Counted from the stretch's first letter, positions 42,074 to 51,698 are shown. The stretch: 64,000 bases of DNA from Streptomyces werraensis (GCA_014656175.1 BNBX01000007.1:65447-129446); one strand, 5' to 3'. A program made the numbers and translations. Notes: generated by a model not told the origin, from the sequence alone.

Positions 42074-42361
42074 ATGGCTTACGAGATTCCGGTGACCCAG
42101 GCCAGGGCCGAGCTCGCCGACCTGATCAACCGCGTGGTGTACGGCGGTGAGCGGGTCGTCGTGACCCGGCACGGGAAGCCGCTCGTCGCCCTCGTCTCCG
42201 CCGATGACCTGCGACGACTGGATGAGCTCACGGACGCGCCGGGGGTGGGGGAGGAGCCGGTGATCAGCACGGTGGCAGGCGTACGCGAGGTGGCGTCCGC
42301 CCCTCGCGAACACGGCCGCTTCGGCATCGCGGCGGAACACCGGGGCGCGGCCGGTTCCTGA
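42074..42361 (+). CDS. Phd/YefM-type antitoxin, no adjacent toxin
   Basis: 95 residues: YEIPVTQARAELADLINRVV, GERVVVTRHGKPLVALVSAD and DLRRLDEL are the classic Phd/YefM DNA-binding N-domain. The C-terminal 40 residues, which in a true antitoxin cover the toxin, contain no conserved sequence I recognise. No RelE, YoeB, Doc or PIN gene follows; a terminator does. It is divergent from the ClpP-like gene and may instead be its regulator. Confidence 0.88.
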   Translation: MAYEIPVTQARAELADLINRVVYGGERVVVTRHGKPLVALVSADDLRRLDELTDAPGVGEEPVISTVAGVREVASAPREHGRFGIAAEHRGAAGS

Positions 42362-42563
42362 CCGCCGGCGCCTCGCCTGCCCGCCTGGCTGCGGCCATGT
42401 GTGCGGCCCGTCGGGCCGTCTCTCCCCGGTCACGCCCACCTGAGCCGGCCCGGCGGCACGACTGCCCGCGACCGCGCGGGGCGGGGCGCACGTCGCCCCG
42501 GGCCCGGCGGAGGGGCCCGCGACCGGCCGACGTTTCCTCGATGCGGGACGCCCGCGGATGCCG

Positions 42564-42603
42564 GACCGCGCACCCCCGTCCGCTACAGCGGGGGTGCGCG
42601 GTC
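42564..42603. terminator. Strong hairpin terminator
   Basis: Perfect 15-base arms GACCGCGCACCCCCG and CGGGGGTGCGCGGTC around a 10-base loop lie between the Phd gene and the convergent membrane-protein gene. The rest of the gap 42362-42563 shows nothing. Confidence 0.82.
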
Positions 42604-42621
42604 GCACAAGGGGCGGGCGCG

Positions 42622-43623
42622 TCAGCCCGCCGGCGCCGGTTCGCGCTCCGCCGCGTCGGCGGCCGGCGCCGTGCGTCCCCGCACCGCGCGACCCACCAGC
42701 ACCGCCGCCATCCCCAGCACCGCCCACCACGTCAGCGTCATCGCGGCCCCCACCGCCGACGCCCCGTCGAAGAACGCGACCGACCGCAGGAGCGACACCC
42801 CCGCCCCCGGCGGCAGCCACTGGCCGATCACTCCGGCCGGCTCGGGCAGCATCTCCGGGGCGGAGGCGGCTGCCGAGAACGGATTGCCGATCAGCATCAT
42901 CAGCAGGGCGCCCAGCCCGAGGCCGGGCCGTCCCAGCAGGGCCGCGAGACCCGCGACCGCTCCGCTCACCGCCAGAGTCACCAGGGCGAACGTCCCCGCC
43001 ACCGCCCACCAGTCGCCCGGCAGCGCGTCCAGCCAGCTCTGCGAGAGACCGGCGGCGACCACGCCGACCAGCGTCGCCGACCCGGTCAGCGCGCCCACCG
43101 CGACAAGCCCCGGCAGCCCGAGCAGCGTCACCGCCACCCCCGCGCCGATCCCGGCCAGCACCAGCGGCAGCACGCTCGTGTTCAGTACCGCCCCACGCGG
43201 ATCGCTCGCCGCGGCCGGCACCACGTCCTCCGTGGCGATCTCCTGGCCGGAGGAGGCGGCCTGATGCGCGACCGCCTGCTGGAGCAGTTGCGCCACCGCC
43301 GGGCTCGCCGCGGACGCGGTCAGCAGCTTCGGACCCTGCGGGGTGACCACCACCGCCCCGTACACCTCGCGGTCCTCGATCGCGTCCCGCGCCTCGGCCT
43401 CGTCGGCGTACCGATGGAGGTCGAATGCGCCCTTCCGCTGCTCCAGCTGCTGCGCGACCGGCGCCGTGGCGGCCGGCGGGCCGGCCACGCCGAGCGGCAG
43501 GTCGCGCGGCGCCGTGCGCGCCGCGGGCCAGGCGAAGGCCCACAGGGCCAGCGCCACCAGGGTCGGGACCAGCACCAGGACGGCGGCGATCCGCCGGTGC
43601 GTCGGCAGGGACGTGGGAGACAT
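42622..43623 (-). CDS. DUF3533/ABC-2-like membrane protein
   Basis: 333 residues from ATG 43623 (AGGAG upstream). There is one N-terminal transmembrane helix (RIAAVLVLVPTLVALALWAF) and an extracytoplasmic segment of about 130 residues with ARDAIEDREVYGAVVV. A cluster of five or six helices follows, containing LVAVGALTGSATLVGVVAAG and LLMMLIGNPFSAAASAPEML. The layout is that of YhgE/Pip-like or ABC-2-like membrane proteins. Control by the divergent TetR repressor suggests a role in efflux or tolerance; no ATPase is adjacent. Confidence 0.8.
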   Translation of the reverse strand: MSPTSLPTHRRIAAVLVLVPTLVALALWAFAWPAARTAPRDLPLGVAGPPAATAPVAQQLEQRKGAFDLHRYADEAEARDAIEDREVYGAVVVTPQGPKLLTASAASPAVAQLLQQAVAHQAASSGQEIATEDVVPAAASDPRGAVLNTSVLPLVLAGIGAGVAVTLLGLPGLVAVGALTGSATLVGVVAAGLSQSWLDALPGDWWAVAGTFALVTLAVSGAVAGLAALLGRPGLGLGALLMMLIGNPFSAAASAPEMLPEPAGVIGQWLPPGAGVSLLRSVAFFDGASAVGAAMTLTWWAVLGMAAVLVGRAVRGRTAPAADAAEREPAPAG

Positions 43624-43639
43624 CGGGAGCTCCTGTAAA

Positions 43640-43716
43640 AAGAAGGATCGTTCGTTTTTGTGATGCCCACACCGTCCCGCCATCTCGTTCCCTTGTCAAG
43701 AAGGAATGTTCGTTTT
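43640..43716. repeat. Two operator-like direct repeats between membrane protein and TetR genes
   Basis: AAGAAGGATCGTTCGTTTT (43640-43658) and AAGAAGGAATGTTCGTTTT (43698-43716) match at 17 of 19 positions and are 58 bases apart. One lies near each divergent gene. They are the probable binding sites of the TetR protein. Confidence 0.7.
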
Positions 43717-43721
43717 AGGTT
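43693..43721 (+). promoter_or_regulatory. TetR gene promoter with repressor repeat in the spacer
   Basis: TTGTCA (43693-43698) and TAGGTT (43716-43721) are 17 bases apart and the operator-like repeat 43698-43716 fills the spacer exactly. A start seven bases downstream is ATG 43728, so the mRNA would be leaderless. Confidence 0.6.
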
Positions 43722-43727
43722 GGCCGC

Positions 43728-44348
43728 ATGGCTCGCGTATCCCAGGAACACCTCGACGCCCGCCGCCGGCAGATCCTCGACGGCGCCGCGGTCTGCTTCG
43801 CCCGCAACGGCTTCCACGCCACGTCGATGCAGGATGTGCTGAAGGAGGTGGACCTCTCCGCCGGTGCCGTCTACCGGTACTTCAGCGGCAAGGAGGAGCT
43901 GATCGCGGCCATCGCCGCCGAGGTGCTCGAAACGGTGCGCGGCACCCTGGAGCAGGCGGCCCGGGAGAGCTCGCCGCCCACCCCCGACGTGCTGGTCCCG
44001 CGCGCCCTGGCGACGATGCGGGAGCTGCGGCCGGCGACCCTGGACACGGGGGAGTGGCTGTTCCCGCGGCTGATGATCCAGGTGTGGACCGAGTCCACCC
44101 GCACGCCGGCGCTGACGGCCGTGCTGGCCGACGGCTACGCCAAGATCCGCACGGCATGGGGCGGCGTGGCGCAGAGCTACAAGGACGCCGGACTGCTGCC
44201 CGAGGACGCCGACGTGGACGCGATGGCCCGCGCGATGATCGCGCTCGTGCAGGGATTCGCCGCCCAGATGGCCCTGTTCGGCGACATCCCGCCGCAGGTG
44301 CTCGCCGACGGCACACGCGCCCTGATGGCCACCGGCCGGGACACGTAG
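43728..44348 (+). CDS. TetR-family repressor
   Basis: 206 residues. The HTH region is RRQILDGAAVCFARNGFHAT and VLKEVDLSAGAVYRYFSGKE; the C-terminal domain is helical (TetR_C-like) with GVAQSYKDAGLLPEDADVDA. It is divergent from the membrane-protein gene and both promoters contain the same 19-base repeat, so it most likely represses both. The inducing ligand is unknown. Confidence 0.93.
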   Translation: MARVSQEHLDARRRQILDGAAVCFARNGFHATSMQDVLKEVDLSAGAVYRYFSGKEELIAAIAAEVLETVRGTLEQAARESSPPTPDVLVPRALATMRELRPATLDTGEWLFPRLMIQVWTESTRTPALTAVLADGYAKIRTAWGGVAQSYKDAGLLPEDADVDAMARAMIALVQGFAAQMALFGDIPPQVLADGTRALMATGRDT

Positions 44349-44524
44349 CGCGCCCGAGCCGGACCGGCCGCGGCTGGCACGGACGGCCGGGTGGGGCGCC
44401 GCGCGGTTAACGTCCTCGAAACGCCGCCCGGCTAGCCTCCGGGTCCACGCCACCGGGGATCCTTCCCGTGGCCGCGGCCACCGGGCCCCGCACGGCCCGG
44501 AGCGAGGACGGTGAGGTGGATGCC

Positions 44525-44827
44525 GTGCAACTGACCCCGCACGAGCAGGAGAGGCTGCTCATCCATGTGGCGGCCGACGTGGCGGCGAAGCGCCGCGAGC
44601 GCGGGCTCAAGCTCAACCATCCCGAAGCGGTCGCGCTCCTCACCTCCCACATCCTCGAGGGCGCCCGCGACGGCCGTACCGTCGCCGAACTGATGGCGTC
44701 CGGGCGGAAGGTGCTGACCAGGGCCGACGTCATGGAGGGGGTCCCCGAGATGATCCCCGACGTGCAGGTGGAGGCCACCTTCCCGGACGGCACCAAGCTC
44801 GTCACCGTCCACGACCCCATCGTCTGA
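44525..44827 (+). CDS. ureA: Urease gamma subunit
   Basis: 100 residues from GTG 44525, exactly the normal length for UreA; upstream codons in frame are not part of the protein. LTPHEQERLLIHVAADVAA, NHPEAVALLTSHILEGARDG and VQVEATFPDGTKLVTVHDPI are conserved UreA sequence. It is the first structural gene of ureABCFGD. A GAGGTGG ribosome site lies just upstream. The 176-base gap before it shows TAGCCT near 44430 as a possible -10 but no clear -35. Confidence 0.97.
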   Translation: MQLTPHEQERLLIHVAADVAAKRRERGLKLNHPEAVALLTSHILEGARDGRTVAELMASGRKVLTRADVMEGVPEMIPDVQVEATFPDGTKLVTVHDPIV

Positions 44828-44840
44828 CGGGAGGAGCGCC

Positions 44841-45152
44841 GTGACACCCGGAGAGATCCTGTTCGCCGAAGGCCCGATCGTCTACAACGAGGGCCGCGGG
44901 ACCACCCGCCTGACCGTCCTCAACGCGGCCGACCGGCCCGTGCAGGTCGGCTCGCACTACCACTTCGCCGAGGCCAACCCCGGCCTGGAGTTCGACCGTG
45001 CCGCGGCCCGCGGCAGGCGGCTCGACGTCCCCGCCGGCACCGCCGTACGGTTCGAGCCCGGCATCCCCGTCGAGGTGGAACTGGTGCCTCTGGCCGGGAC
45101 GCGGACCGTGCCCGGGCTGCGCGGGGAGACGGGAGGCGCGCTCGATGCCTGA
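44841..45152 (+). CDS. ureB: Urease beta subunit
   Basis: 103 residues from GTG 44841 with GGAGG upstream. TPGEILFAEGPIVYNEGR, VQVGSHYHFAEANPGLEFDR and RLDVPAGTAVRFEPG are the UreB core. It packs with UreA and UreC in the urease trimer. It overlaps the start of ureC by 8 bases. Confidence 0.97.
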   Translation: MTPGEILFAEGPIVYNEGRGTTRLTVLNAADRPVQVGSHYHFAEANPGLEFDRAAARGRRLDVPAGTAVRFEPGIPVEVELVPLAGTRTVPGLRGETGGALDA

Positions 45153-46866
45153 GATCTCCCGCGAGGCGTACGCCGACCTGTTCGGGCCGACCGCCGGCGA
45201 CCGGATCCGGCTCGCCGACACGGATCTGCTGATCGAGATCGAGGAGGACCGCTCGGGCGGCCCCGGACGCGCCGGTGACGAGGCGGTGTTCGGCGGCGGC
45301 AAGGTCATCCGCGAGTCGATGGGCCAGGCCACCCTCACCCGCGCCGACGGAGCCCCCGACACGGTGATCACCGGCGCGGTCGTCGTCGACCACTGGGGCG
45401 TCGTCAAGGCCGACGTCGGCATCCGCGACGGCCGGATCACCGGCATCGGGAAGGCCGGCAACCCCGACACCATGGACGGGGTCCACCCCGACCTGGTGAT
45501 CGGACCCGAGACCGAGATCGTCGCGGGCAACGGACGCATCCTGACCGCCGGGGCGATCGACGCGCACGTCCACTTCATCTGCCCGCAGATCGCCGACGAG
45601 GCGCTGGCCTCCGGCATCACCACGCTCGTCGGCGGCGGCACCGGACCCGCCGAGGGCTCCAAGGCGACCACCGTCACACCCGGCCCCTGGCACCTGGCGC
45701 GGATGCTGGAGGCGATGGAGGCGTACCCGCTGAACGTCGGGCTGCTCGGCAAGGGCAACACCGTGTCGCAGGAAGCCCTGTTGTCACAGATCCGGGGCGG
45801 CGCCGTCGGGCTGAAACTGCACGAGGACTGGGGGTCCACCCCGGCCGTCATCGACGCCGCGCTCACCGCGGCCGACCGGACCGGCGTGCAGGTCGCCATC
45901 CACACCGACACCCTCAACGAGGCCGGTTTCGTGGGCGACACGCTCGCCGCGATCGCCGGGCGCGGCATCCACGCGTACCACACCGAGGGCGCGGGCGGCG
46001 GCCACGCGCCGGACATCATGACCGTCGTCTCCCAGCCGCACGTGCTGCCCAGCTCCACCAACCCGACCCGCCCGTTCACCGTCAACACCGTCGAGGAGCA
46101 CCTCGACATGCTGATGGTGTGCCACCACCTCAACCCCGCCGTCCCCGAGGACCTCGCCTTCGCCGAGTCGCGGATCCGGCCGTCCACCATCGGCGCGGAG
46201 GACGTGCTGCACGACCTCGGGGCCATCTCCGTCATCTCCTCCGACTCCCAGGCGATGGGACGCGTCGGCGAGGTGATCATGCGGACCTGGCAGACCGCCC
46301 ATGTGATGAAGCGGAGGCGTGGCACGCTCCCCGGCGACGGGCGGGCCGACAACCACCGGGTCCGTCGCTATGTCGCCAAATACACCATCAACCCGGCGAT
46401 CGCTCAGGGCATGGCGGGCGAGATCGGCTCCGTGGAGAGCGGCAAGCTGGCCGATCTGGTGCTGTGGGAGCCGAAGTTCTTCGGGGTCAAGCCCCAACTC
46501 GTGCTGAAAGGCGGTCAGATCGCCTACGCGCAGATGGGGGACGCCAACGCGTCCATCCCGACCCCGCAACCCGTGCTGCCCCGGCCCATGTTCGGGGCGA
46601 TCGGTCGGGCGCCCGCGGCCAACTCGGTCAACTTCGTCGCCCAGGCCGCCCTCGACGCGGGTCTGCCCGACCGGCTGGGCCTCGGCAAACGATGGGCGGT
46701 CATCGACTCCACGCGCGCGGTGACCAAGGCGGACATGCGGGAGAACGACACCCTGCCGGACGTGCGGATCGACCCCGACAGCTTCGCCGTGCGCATCGAC
46801 GGGGAACTGGTCGAGGCGACCCCGGCGGAGGAACTCCCGCTCGCCCAGCGCTACTTCCTCTTCTGA
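45145..46866 (+). CDS. ureC: Urease alpha (catalytic) subunit
   Basis: 573 residues. The nickel-binding and active-site features are intact: AIDAHVHFICPQIADEAL (HxH), the carbamylated Lys in GLKLHEDWGSTPA (about residue 224), IHTDTLNEAGF, GAGGGHAPDIM, the flap MVCHHLNP and ISSDSQAMGR. It hydrolyses urea to ammonia and carbamate. ATG 45145 lies within the end of ureB, and the stop overlaps ureF (TGATG). Confidence 0.98.
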   Translation: MPEISREAYADLFGPTAGDRIRLADTDLLIEIEEDRSGGPGRAGDEAVFGGGKVIRESMGQATLTRADGAPDTVITGAVVVDHWGVVKADVGIRDGRITGIGKAGNPDTMDGVHPDLVIGPETEIVAGNGRILTAGAIDAHVHFICPQIADEALASGITTLVGGGTGPAEGSKATTVTPGPWHLARMLEAMEAYPLNVGLLGKGNTVSQEALLSQIRGGAVGLKLHEDWGSTPAVIDAALTAADRTGVQVAIHTDTLNEAGFVGDTLAAIAGRGIHAYHTEGAGGGHAPDIMTVVSQPHVLPSSTNPTRPFTVNTVEEHLDMLMVCHHLNPAVPEDLAFAESRIRPSTIGAEDVLHDLGAISVISSDSQAMGRVGEVIMRTWQTAHVMKRRRGTLPGDGRADNHRVRRYVAKYTINPAIAQGMAGEIGSVESGKLADLVLWEPKFFGVKPQLVLKGGQIAYAQMGDANASIPTPQPVLPRPMFGAIGRAPAANSVNFVAQAALDAGLPDRLGLGKRWAVIDSTRAVTKADMRENDTLPDVRIDPDSFAVRIDGELVEATPAEELPLAQRYFLF

Positions 46867-47540
46867 TGTCCAGGGCAGCGCTGCTCGTCCTGGCCGACGG
46901 ACGGTTCCCCGCCGGCGGGCACGCCCACTCCGGCGGGGCGGAGGCCGCCGTCCACGCCGGGCGGATCACCGGTGCGGCGAGCCTGGAGGACTTCTGCCGG
47001 GGGCGGCTGCACACCACGGGGCTGGTGTCGGCCGCGCTGGCCGCGTCCGCCGCGCTGGGGGTGGACCCGGCGGCCCTGGACGCGGCCGCCGACGCCCGCA
47101 CGCCCTCGCCCGCACTGCGCGCGGCGGCCCGCAAGCTGGGCCGCCAGCTGCTGCGCGCCGCCCGCGCCACCTGGCCCGGCGTCGAACTCGACGCCCTGGC
47201 ACGGCGGTTCCCCAAGGGCGCGCACCAGCCGGTGGTGCTGGGGGTGGCCGCGCGGGCGGCCGGACTCGGCCCTCAGGACGCGGCGCACTGCGCGCTGTAC
47301 GAGAGCGTCGGCGGACCCGCGACGGCGACGGTACGGCTGCTCGGCCTCGACCCGTTCGACGCCACGGCGGTCCTCGCCCGCCTGGCACCGGAGGCGGACC
47401 GTGTGGCGGAGGCGGCGGTACGGGCAGCCCACCGGGTCGCGGAGGAAGGCGCCGACGCCCTCCCCGCGGCGTCGGCGCCCCTGCTGGAACTCCTCGCCGA
47501 AGCCCACGCGGCCCGCACGGGGCGTCTGTTCGCGTCATGA
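46866..47540 (+). CDS. ureF: Urease accessory protein UreF
   Basis: 224 residues: LLVLADGRFPAGGHAHSGGA near the N-terminus, FCRGRLHTTGLVSAALAASA and RRFPKGAHQPVVLGVAARAA match UreF of actinobacteria. It works with UreG and UreD to insert nickel and CO2 into apo-urease. The ATG overlaps the ureC stop. It is followed by an unusual 181-base gap before ureG. Confidence 0.92.
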   Translation: MSRAALLVLADGRFPAGGHAHSGGAEAAVHAGRITGAASLEDFCRGRLHTTGLVSAALAASAALGVDPAALDAAADARTPSPALRAAARKLGRQLLRAARATWPGVELDALARRFPKGAHQPVVLGVAARAAGLGPQDAAHCALYESVGGPATATVRLLGLDPFDATAVLARLAPEADRVAEAAVRAAHRVAEEGADALPAASAPLLELLAEAHAARTGRLFAS

Positions 47541-47721
47541 CCGCCACACGGGGCGACGTCCCGACTCCCGCTCGGGGTGTCCACGTCGCCGCGGCCCCCG
47601 GCTCACTGCGTGCACCAGGCCCTCAGCGGCGACTCCCGCCGCCCGCCCGCCTCACGGGCGCCCGTCCGTCCACTCCGTCCACGCATCGACCCCGACACAC
47701 CGCGACTCCCGGAGGCGCCCC
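47541..47721 (+). other. 181-base gap inside urease operon with a repeated 9-mer
   Basis: All other urease genes overlap or are within 14 bases. This gap has no convincing ORF. The 9-mer CGACTCCCG occurs three times, at 47562-47570, 47630-47638 and 47703-47711. GGAGG just before 47722 is the ureG ribosome site. Confidence 0.45.
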
Positions 47722-48401
<680 letters not shown>

Positions 48402-48405
<4 letters not shown>

Positions 48406-49181
48406 ACACCGCGGGCGTCCGGGCGGAGGCGGAGATCCGCGCCCGCGCGGACGGCCGGGGCGGCACCGCCCTGCCCGTGCTGGAGAGCCGGGGCCCGCTC
48501 GCCCTGCGGCGCACACGGGGGAGCGGTGCCGCCGCCCACGTCACGCTCGTCGGCGCGATGAGCGGCCCGCACGGTGGGGACCACTTCACCGTCCGGGCCG
48601 ACGTCGGACCGGACGCCCGGCTGCGGGTCGGCTCGGCCGCGGCCACGCTCGCCCTGCCGGGCCAGCACGGGGGACAGGCGCGCCAGGACGTGCGGATCAC
48701 CGTAGCCGCCGGGGGCGAACTGCACTGGCTGCCCGAGCCGTTGATCTCCGTCACGGGCAGCGAGCTGGCCGTGCACACCCACGTCGACCTCGCCCCCGGA
48801 GCCCGGCTGGTCCTCCGCGAAGAGCTCGTGCTGGGACGGACCGGGGAGGACCCCGGACGGCTCACCTCCCGGCTCACCGTGCGCGTCGACGGACGCCCCG
48901 TCCTCGACCAGGAGCTCGACTGCGGACCCGGCGCGGGCGGTGGCTGGGACGGCCCCGCCGTGCTGGGCGGACACCGTGCCGTCGGGCAGCTCGTCGTCTG
49001 CGACCCGGAGTTCACGGAGAAGCCCGTCGAGCCCGGCGTGCCCGCCGACGGCCTCGCCGTCCTCCCGCTGACCGGGCCGGCCGTCCTGGTCGGCGCCGTG
49101 GCGGCGGACGCACTCGAGCTGCGCGGGCTGCTGAACCGGGCGCCCGCCTTCTTCACCCCCGGGTCCCCGGCGTCCGCATGA
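48402..49181 (+). CDS. ureD: Urease accessory protein UreD
   Basis: 259 residues from GTG 48402, which overlaps the ureG stop (GTGA); GTG 48393 is an alternative. GDHFTVRADVGPDARLRVGS, GGELHWLPEPLISVTGSELA and LVLREELVLGRTGEDPGRLT are UreD features. It forms the scaffold through which nickel passes to UreC. It is the last gene of the operon. Confidence 0.92.
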
Positions 49182-49302
49182 CGCCACGACCATGTCCGCT
49201 TATCGGATTGGCAAAGAAGACGCATCCCCTCTGTCGCCCGTGACCTCCGGGAGACGAGGATCCTCCCCCGTACCCATCGAAACCATGTACGGGGAGGCCC
49301 CC

Positions 49303-50904
49303 TTGAGGGACAGCAGACGGAAGAGGCGGGTGGCGGCGCTCGGTTCGGCCGGCGTGCTCGTCACGTCCGCACTCATAGCCGGCGCCGTCGCGGCACCCAC
49401 CGCGAGCGCGACGGCGGACACCCGCCTCGGCAAGGACCGAGAGGCGCAGGGCGTGGCCGTCGCCGCCGCCCGGGCCGCCAGGACCGGCATCGACTGGCAG
49501 GACTGCCCCGCCGACTGGAACCTGCCCCGGCCCGTCCAGTGCGGCTGGGTCTCCGTGCCGCTGGACTACGCCAAGCCGAACGGCAAGCAGATCAAGCTCG
49601 CCGTCGACCGCGTCACCAACACCGGCACGCGGGCGGAACGGCAGGGCGCGCTGCTGTACAACCCGGGCGGCCCCGGCGGCTCCGGCCTGCGCTTCCCGAC
49701 CCGGGTCACCTCGAAGAACCCCGTCTGGGCCAACACGGCCAAGGCGTACGACTTCGTCGGCTTCGACCCGCGCGGCGTGGGCAGGTCCGCGCCCATCTCC
49801 TGCGGCGACCCACAGGAGTTCGTGAAGGCGCCCAAGGCCGACCCGGTGCCCCGGACCGAGGCCGACAAGCGGGCGCAGCGCAAGCTCGCCCGTGAGTACG
49901 CCGAGGGCTGCCTCGAGCGCAGCGGCACCATGCTGCCCCACATGACCACGCCCAACACCGCCCGCGACCTCGACGTCATCCGCGCGGCGCTCGGCGAGAA
50001 GAAGCTCAACTACCTGGGCGTCTCCTACGGCACCTACCTCGGCGCCGTCTACGCCACCCTGTTCCCGGACCACGTGCGCCGCATGGTCGTGGACAGCGTG
50101 GTCAACCCGTCCCGTCAGAAGATCTGGTACCAGGCCAACCTGGACCAGAACGTCGCCTTCGAGACCCGCTGGCAGGACTGGCAGGACTGGGTCGCGAAGA
50201 ACGACGCCGCCTACCACCTCGGCACCACCCGCGCCGCCGTCCAGGAGCAGTGGCTGAAGCTGCGCGCCGCCGCCGCGAAGCAGCCGTTCGGCGGCGTCGT
50301 CGGGCCCGCCGAGCTGATCGGCTTCTTCCAGAGCGCCCCGTACTACGACTCCGCGTGGGCCCCGGTCGCCGAGGTGTTCAGCCAGGCCGCCGCCGGGAAC
50401 ACCCAGGCGCTGGTCGACGCCGCCGCCCCTGACCTGTCCGACACGGCGGGCAACGCGGCCGCGGAGAACGGCAACGCCGTCTACAACGCGGTCGAGTGCA
50501 CCGACGCCAAGTGGCCCACCGACTGGCGCACCTGGGACCGCGACACCACCCGGCTGCACCGCGACCACCCGTTCCTGACCTGGGCCAACACCTGGATGAA
50601 CCTGCCCTGCGCCACCTGGCCGGTCCCCCAGCGCACCCCGGTCGACGTGAGGACCGGCAAGGGCCTGCCGCCCGTGCTGATCGTCCAGTCCGAGCGGGAC
50701 GCGGCCACCCCGTACGGCGGTGCCGTCGAGCTGCACAAGCGGTTCAAGGGTTCTCGCCTGATCACCGAGCGGGACGCCGGCTCCCACGGGGTCACCGGGC
50801 TGGTCAACCCCTGCGTCAACGACCGGGTCGACACCTACCTGCTCACCGGGAAGCTCGACCGCTCCGACGTGACCTGCGCCCCGCACGCCACGCCGAAGCC
50901 GTAA
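49303..50904 (+). CDS. Secreted S33-family peptidase (tripeptidyl aminopeptidase-like)
   Basis: 533 residues from TTG 49303, which has GGGGAGG five bases upstream and begins with a basic stretch and a Sec signal (VLVTSALIAGAVAAPTASA). ATG 49285 is an alternative. The oxyanion motif NPGGPGGSG, nucleophile LNYLGVSYGTYLGAV, acid VQSERDAATPYG and His in DAGSHGVTG identify the alpha/beta-hydrolase TAP/SlpD family. It cleaves short peptides from exported proteins' N-termini. The gene is monocistronic and ends at a strong terminator. Confidence 0.92.
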   Translation: MRDSRRKRRVAALGSAGVLVTSALIAGAVAAPTASATADTRLGKDREAQGVAVAAARAARTGIDWQDCPADWNLPRPVQCGWVSVPLDYAKPNGKQIKLAVDRVTNTGTRAERQGALLYNPGGPGGSGLRFPTRVTSKNPVWANTAKAYDFVGFDPRGVGRSAPISCGDPQEFVKAPKADPVPRTEADKRAQRKLAREYAEGCLERSGTMLPHMTTPNTARDLDVIRAALGEKKLNYLGVSYGTYLGAVYATLFPDHVRRMVVDSVVNPSRQKIWYQANLDQNVAFETRWQDWQDWVAKNDAAYHLGTTRAAVQEQWLKLRAAAAKQPFGGVVGPAELIGFFQSAPYYDSAWAPVAEVFSQAAAGNTQALVDAAAPDLSDTAGNAAAENGNAVYNAVECTDAKWPTDWRTWDRDTTRLHRDHPFLTWANTWMNLPCATWPVPQRTPVDVRTGKGLPPVLIVQSERDAATPYGGAVELHKRFKGSRLITERDAGSHGVTGLVNPCVNDRVDTYLLTGKLDRSDVTCAPHATPKP

Positions 50905-50913
50905 CCGCACGCC

Positions 50914-50951
50914 GGTGAGGGGCGGCCGGAACACCCCGGCCGCCCCTCACC
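50914..50951. terminator. Strong bidirectional hairpin terminator
   Basis: Perfect 16-base arms (50914-50929 and 50936-50951) starting GGTGAGGGGCGG, with a 6-base loop, lie between convergent genes. Confidence 0.85.
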
Positions 50952-50966
50952 CGTGTTGCGCGGTGC

Positions 50967-51698
50967 TCACCGCAGCGGCATGCGCGGCGCCCGCCGCTTC
51001 TCCTCCGCCTTGCGCTTCTCCTCCGCGGCCTTCACATCGGCCGCGTACTCGTCGACGTACTCCTGCTCGGAGAGGGAGAGGATGGCGTACATGATCTCGT
51101 CGGTGACGGCCCGCAGCACCGCCTTCTCGTTCTCCATGCCCTGGTAGCGCGAGAAGTCCAGCGGCTCGCCGAAGCGGATCACCACCGGGTGGACGCGGGG
51201 GATCTTCCGGCCGGGCGGCTGCGCCTCGAACGTGCCGATCATCGCGCAGGGCACCACCGGCACGCCCGCCTTGAGGGCCATCACCGCCACGCCGACCTTG
51301 CCCTTGTAGAGGCGGCCGTCGTGCGAGCGGGTGCCCTCCGGGTAGATGCCGAGCAGTTCGCCCTTGCTCAGCACCCCGAGCCCCTCGCGGATCGCCGCCT
51401 GCCCGGCCTCCTTGCCGGAACGGTCGACGGGGATCTGACCGGCGCTGTGGAAGAAGAACGCCGTCAGCCGCCCCTTCAGTCCCGGGCCGGTGAAGTACTC
51501 GGCCTTGGCGAGGAAGGTGATGCGGCGCTTCAGCACGGCCGGCATCAGGAAGTGGTCCGAGAACGACAGATGGTTCCCCGCCACGATCGCGGCGCCGGAG
51601 GACGGGACATGCTTCAGGCCCTCGATCCGGGGCCGGAAGACCAGTCTGAGCAGCGGGCCCAACAGCACGTATTTGAGCAGGTAGTAGAACAAAAGCAC
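50967..51698 (-). CDS. PlsC-like 1-acylglycerol-phosphate acyltransferase
   Basis: 243 residues. The HX4D motif is in GNHLSFSDHFLMPA and the substrate motif in LGIYPEGTRSHDGRLYKGK; VVPCAMIGTFEAQPPG and VVIRFGEPLDF follow. An N-terminal hydrophobic helix anchors it to the membrane. The C-terminus is highly charged (AAEEKRKAEEKRRAPR). It probably acylates lysophosphatidate or a related acceptor in lipid synthesis. It is the only gene in its transcription unit. Confidence 0.93.
   Translation of the reverse strand: MLLFYYLLKYVLLGPLLRLVFRPRIEGLKHVPSSGAAIVAGNHLSFSDHFLMPAVLKRRITFLAKAEYFTGPGLKGRLTAFFFHSAGQIPVDRSGKEAGQAAIREGLGVLSKGELLGIYPEGTRSHDGRLYKGKVGVAVMALKAGVPVVPCAMIGTFEAQPPGRKIPRVHPVVIRFGEPLDFSRYQGMENEKAVLRAVTDEIMYAILSLSEQEYVDEYAADVKAAEEKRKAEEKRRAPRMPLR

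Noticed and set aside
42074..42361. Complete Phd-Doc or YefM-YoeB module
   Set aside because: No toxin ORF lies on either side; the downstream region is a terminator followed by a convergent membrane-protein gene.
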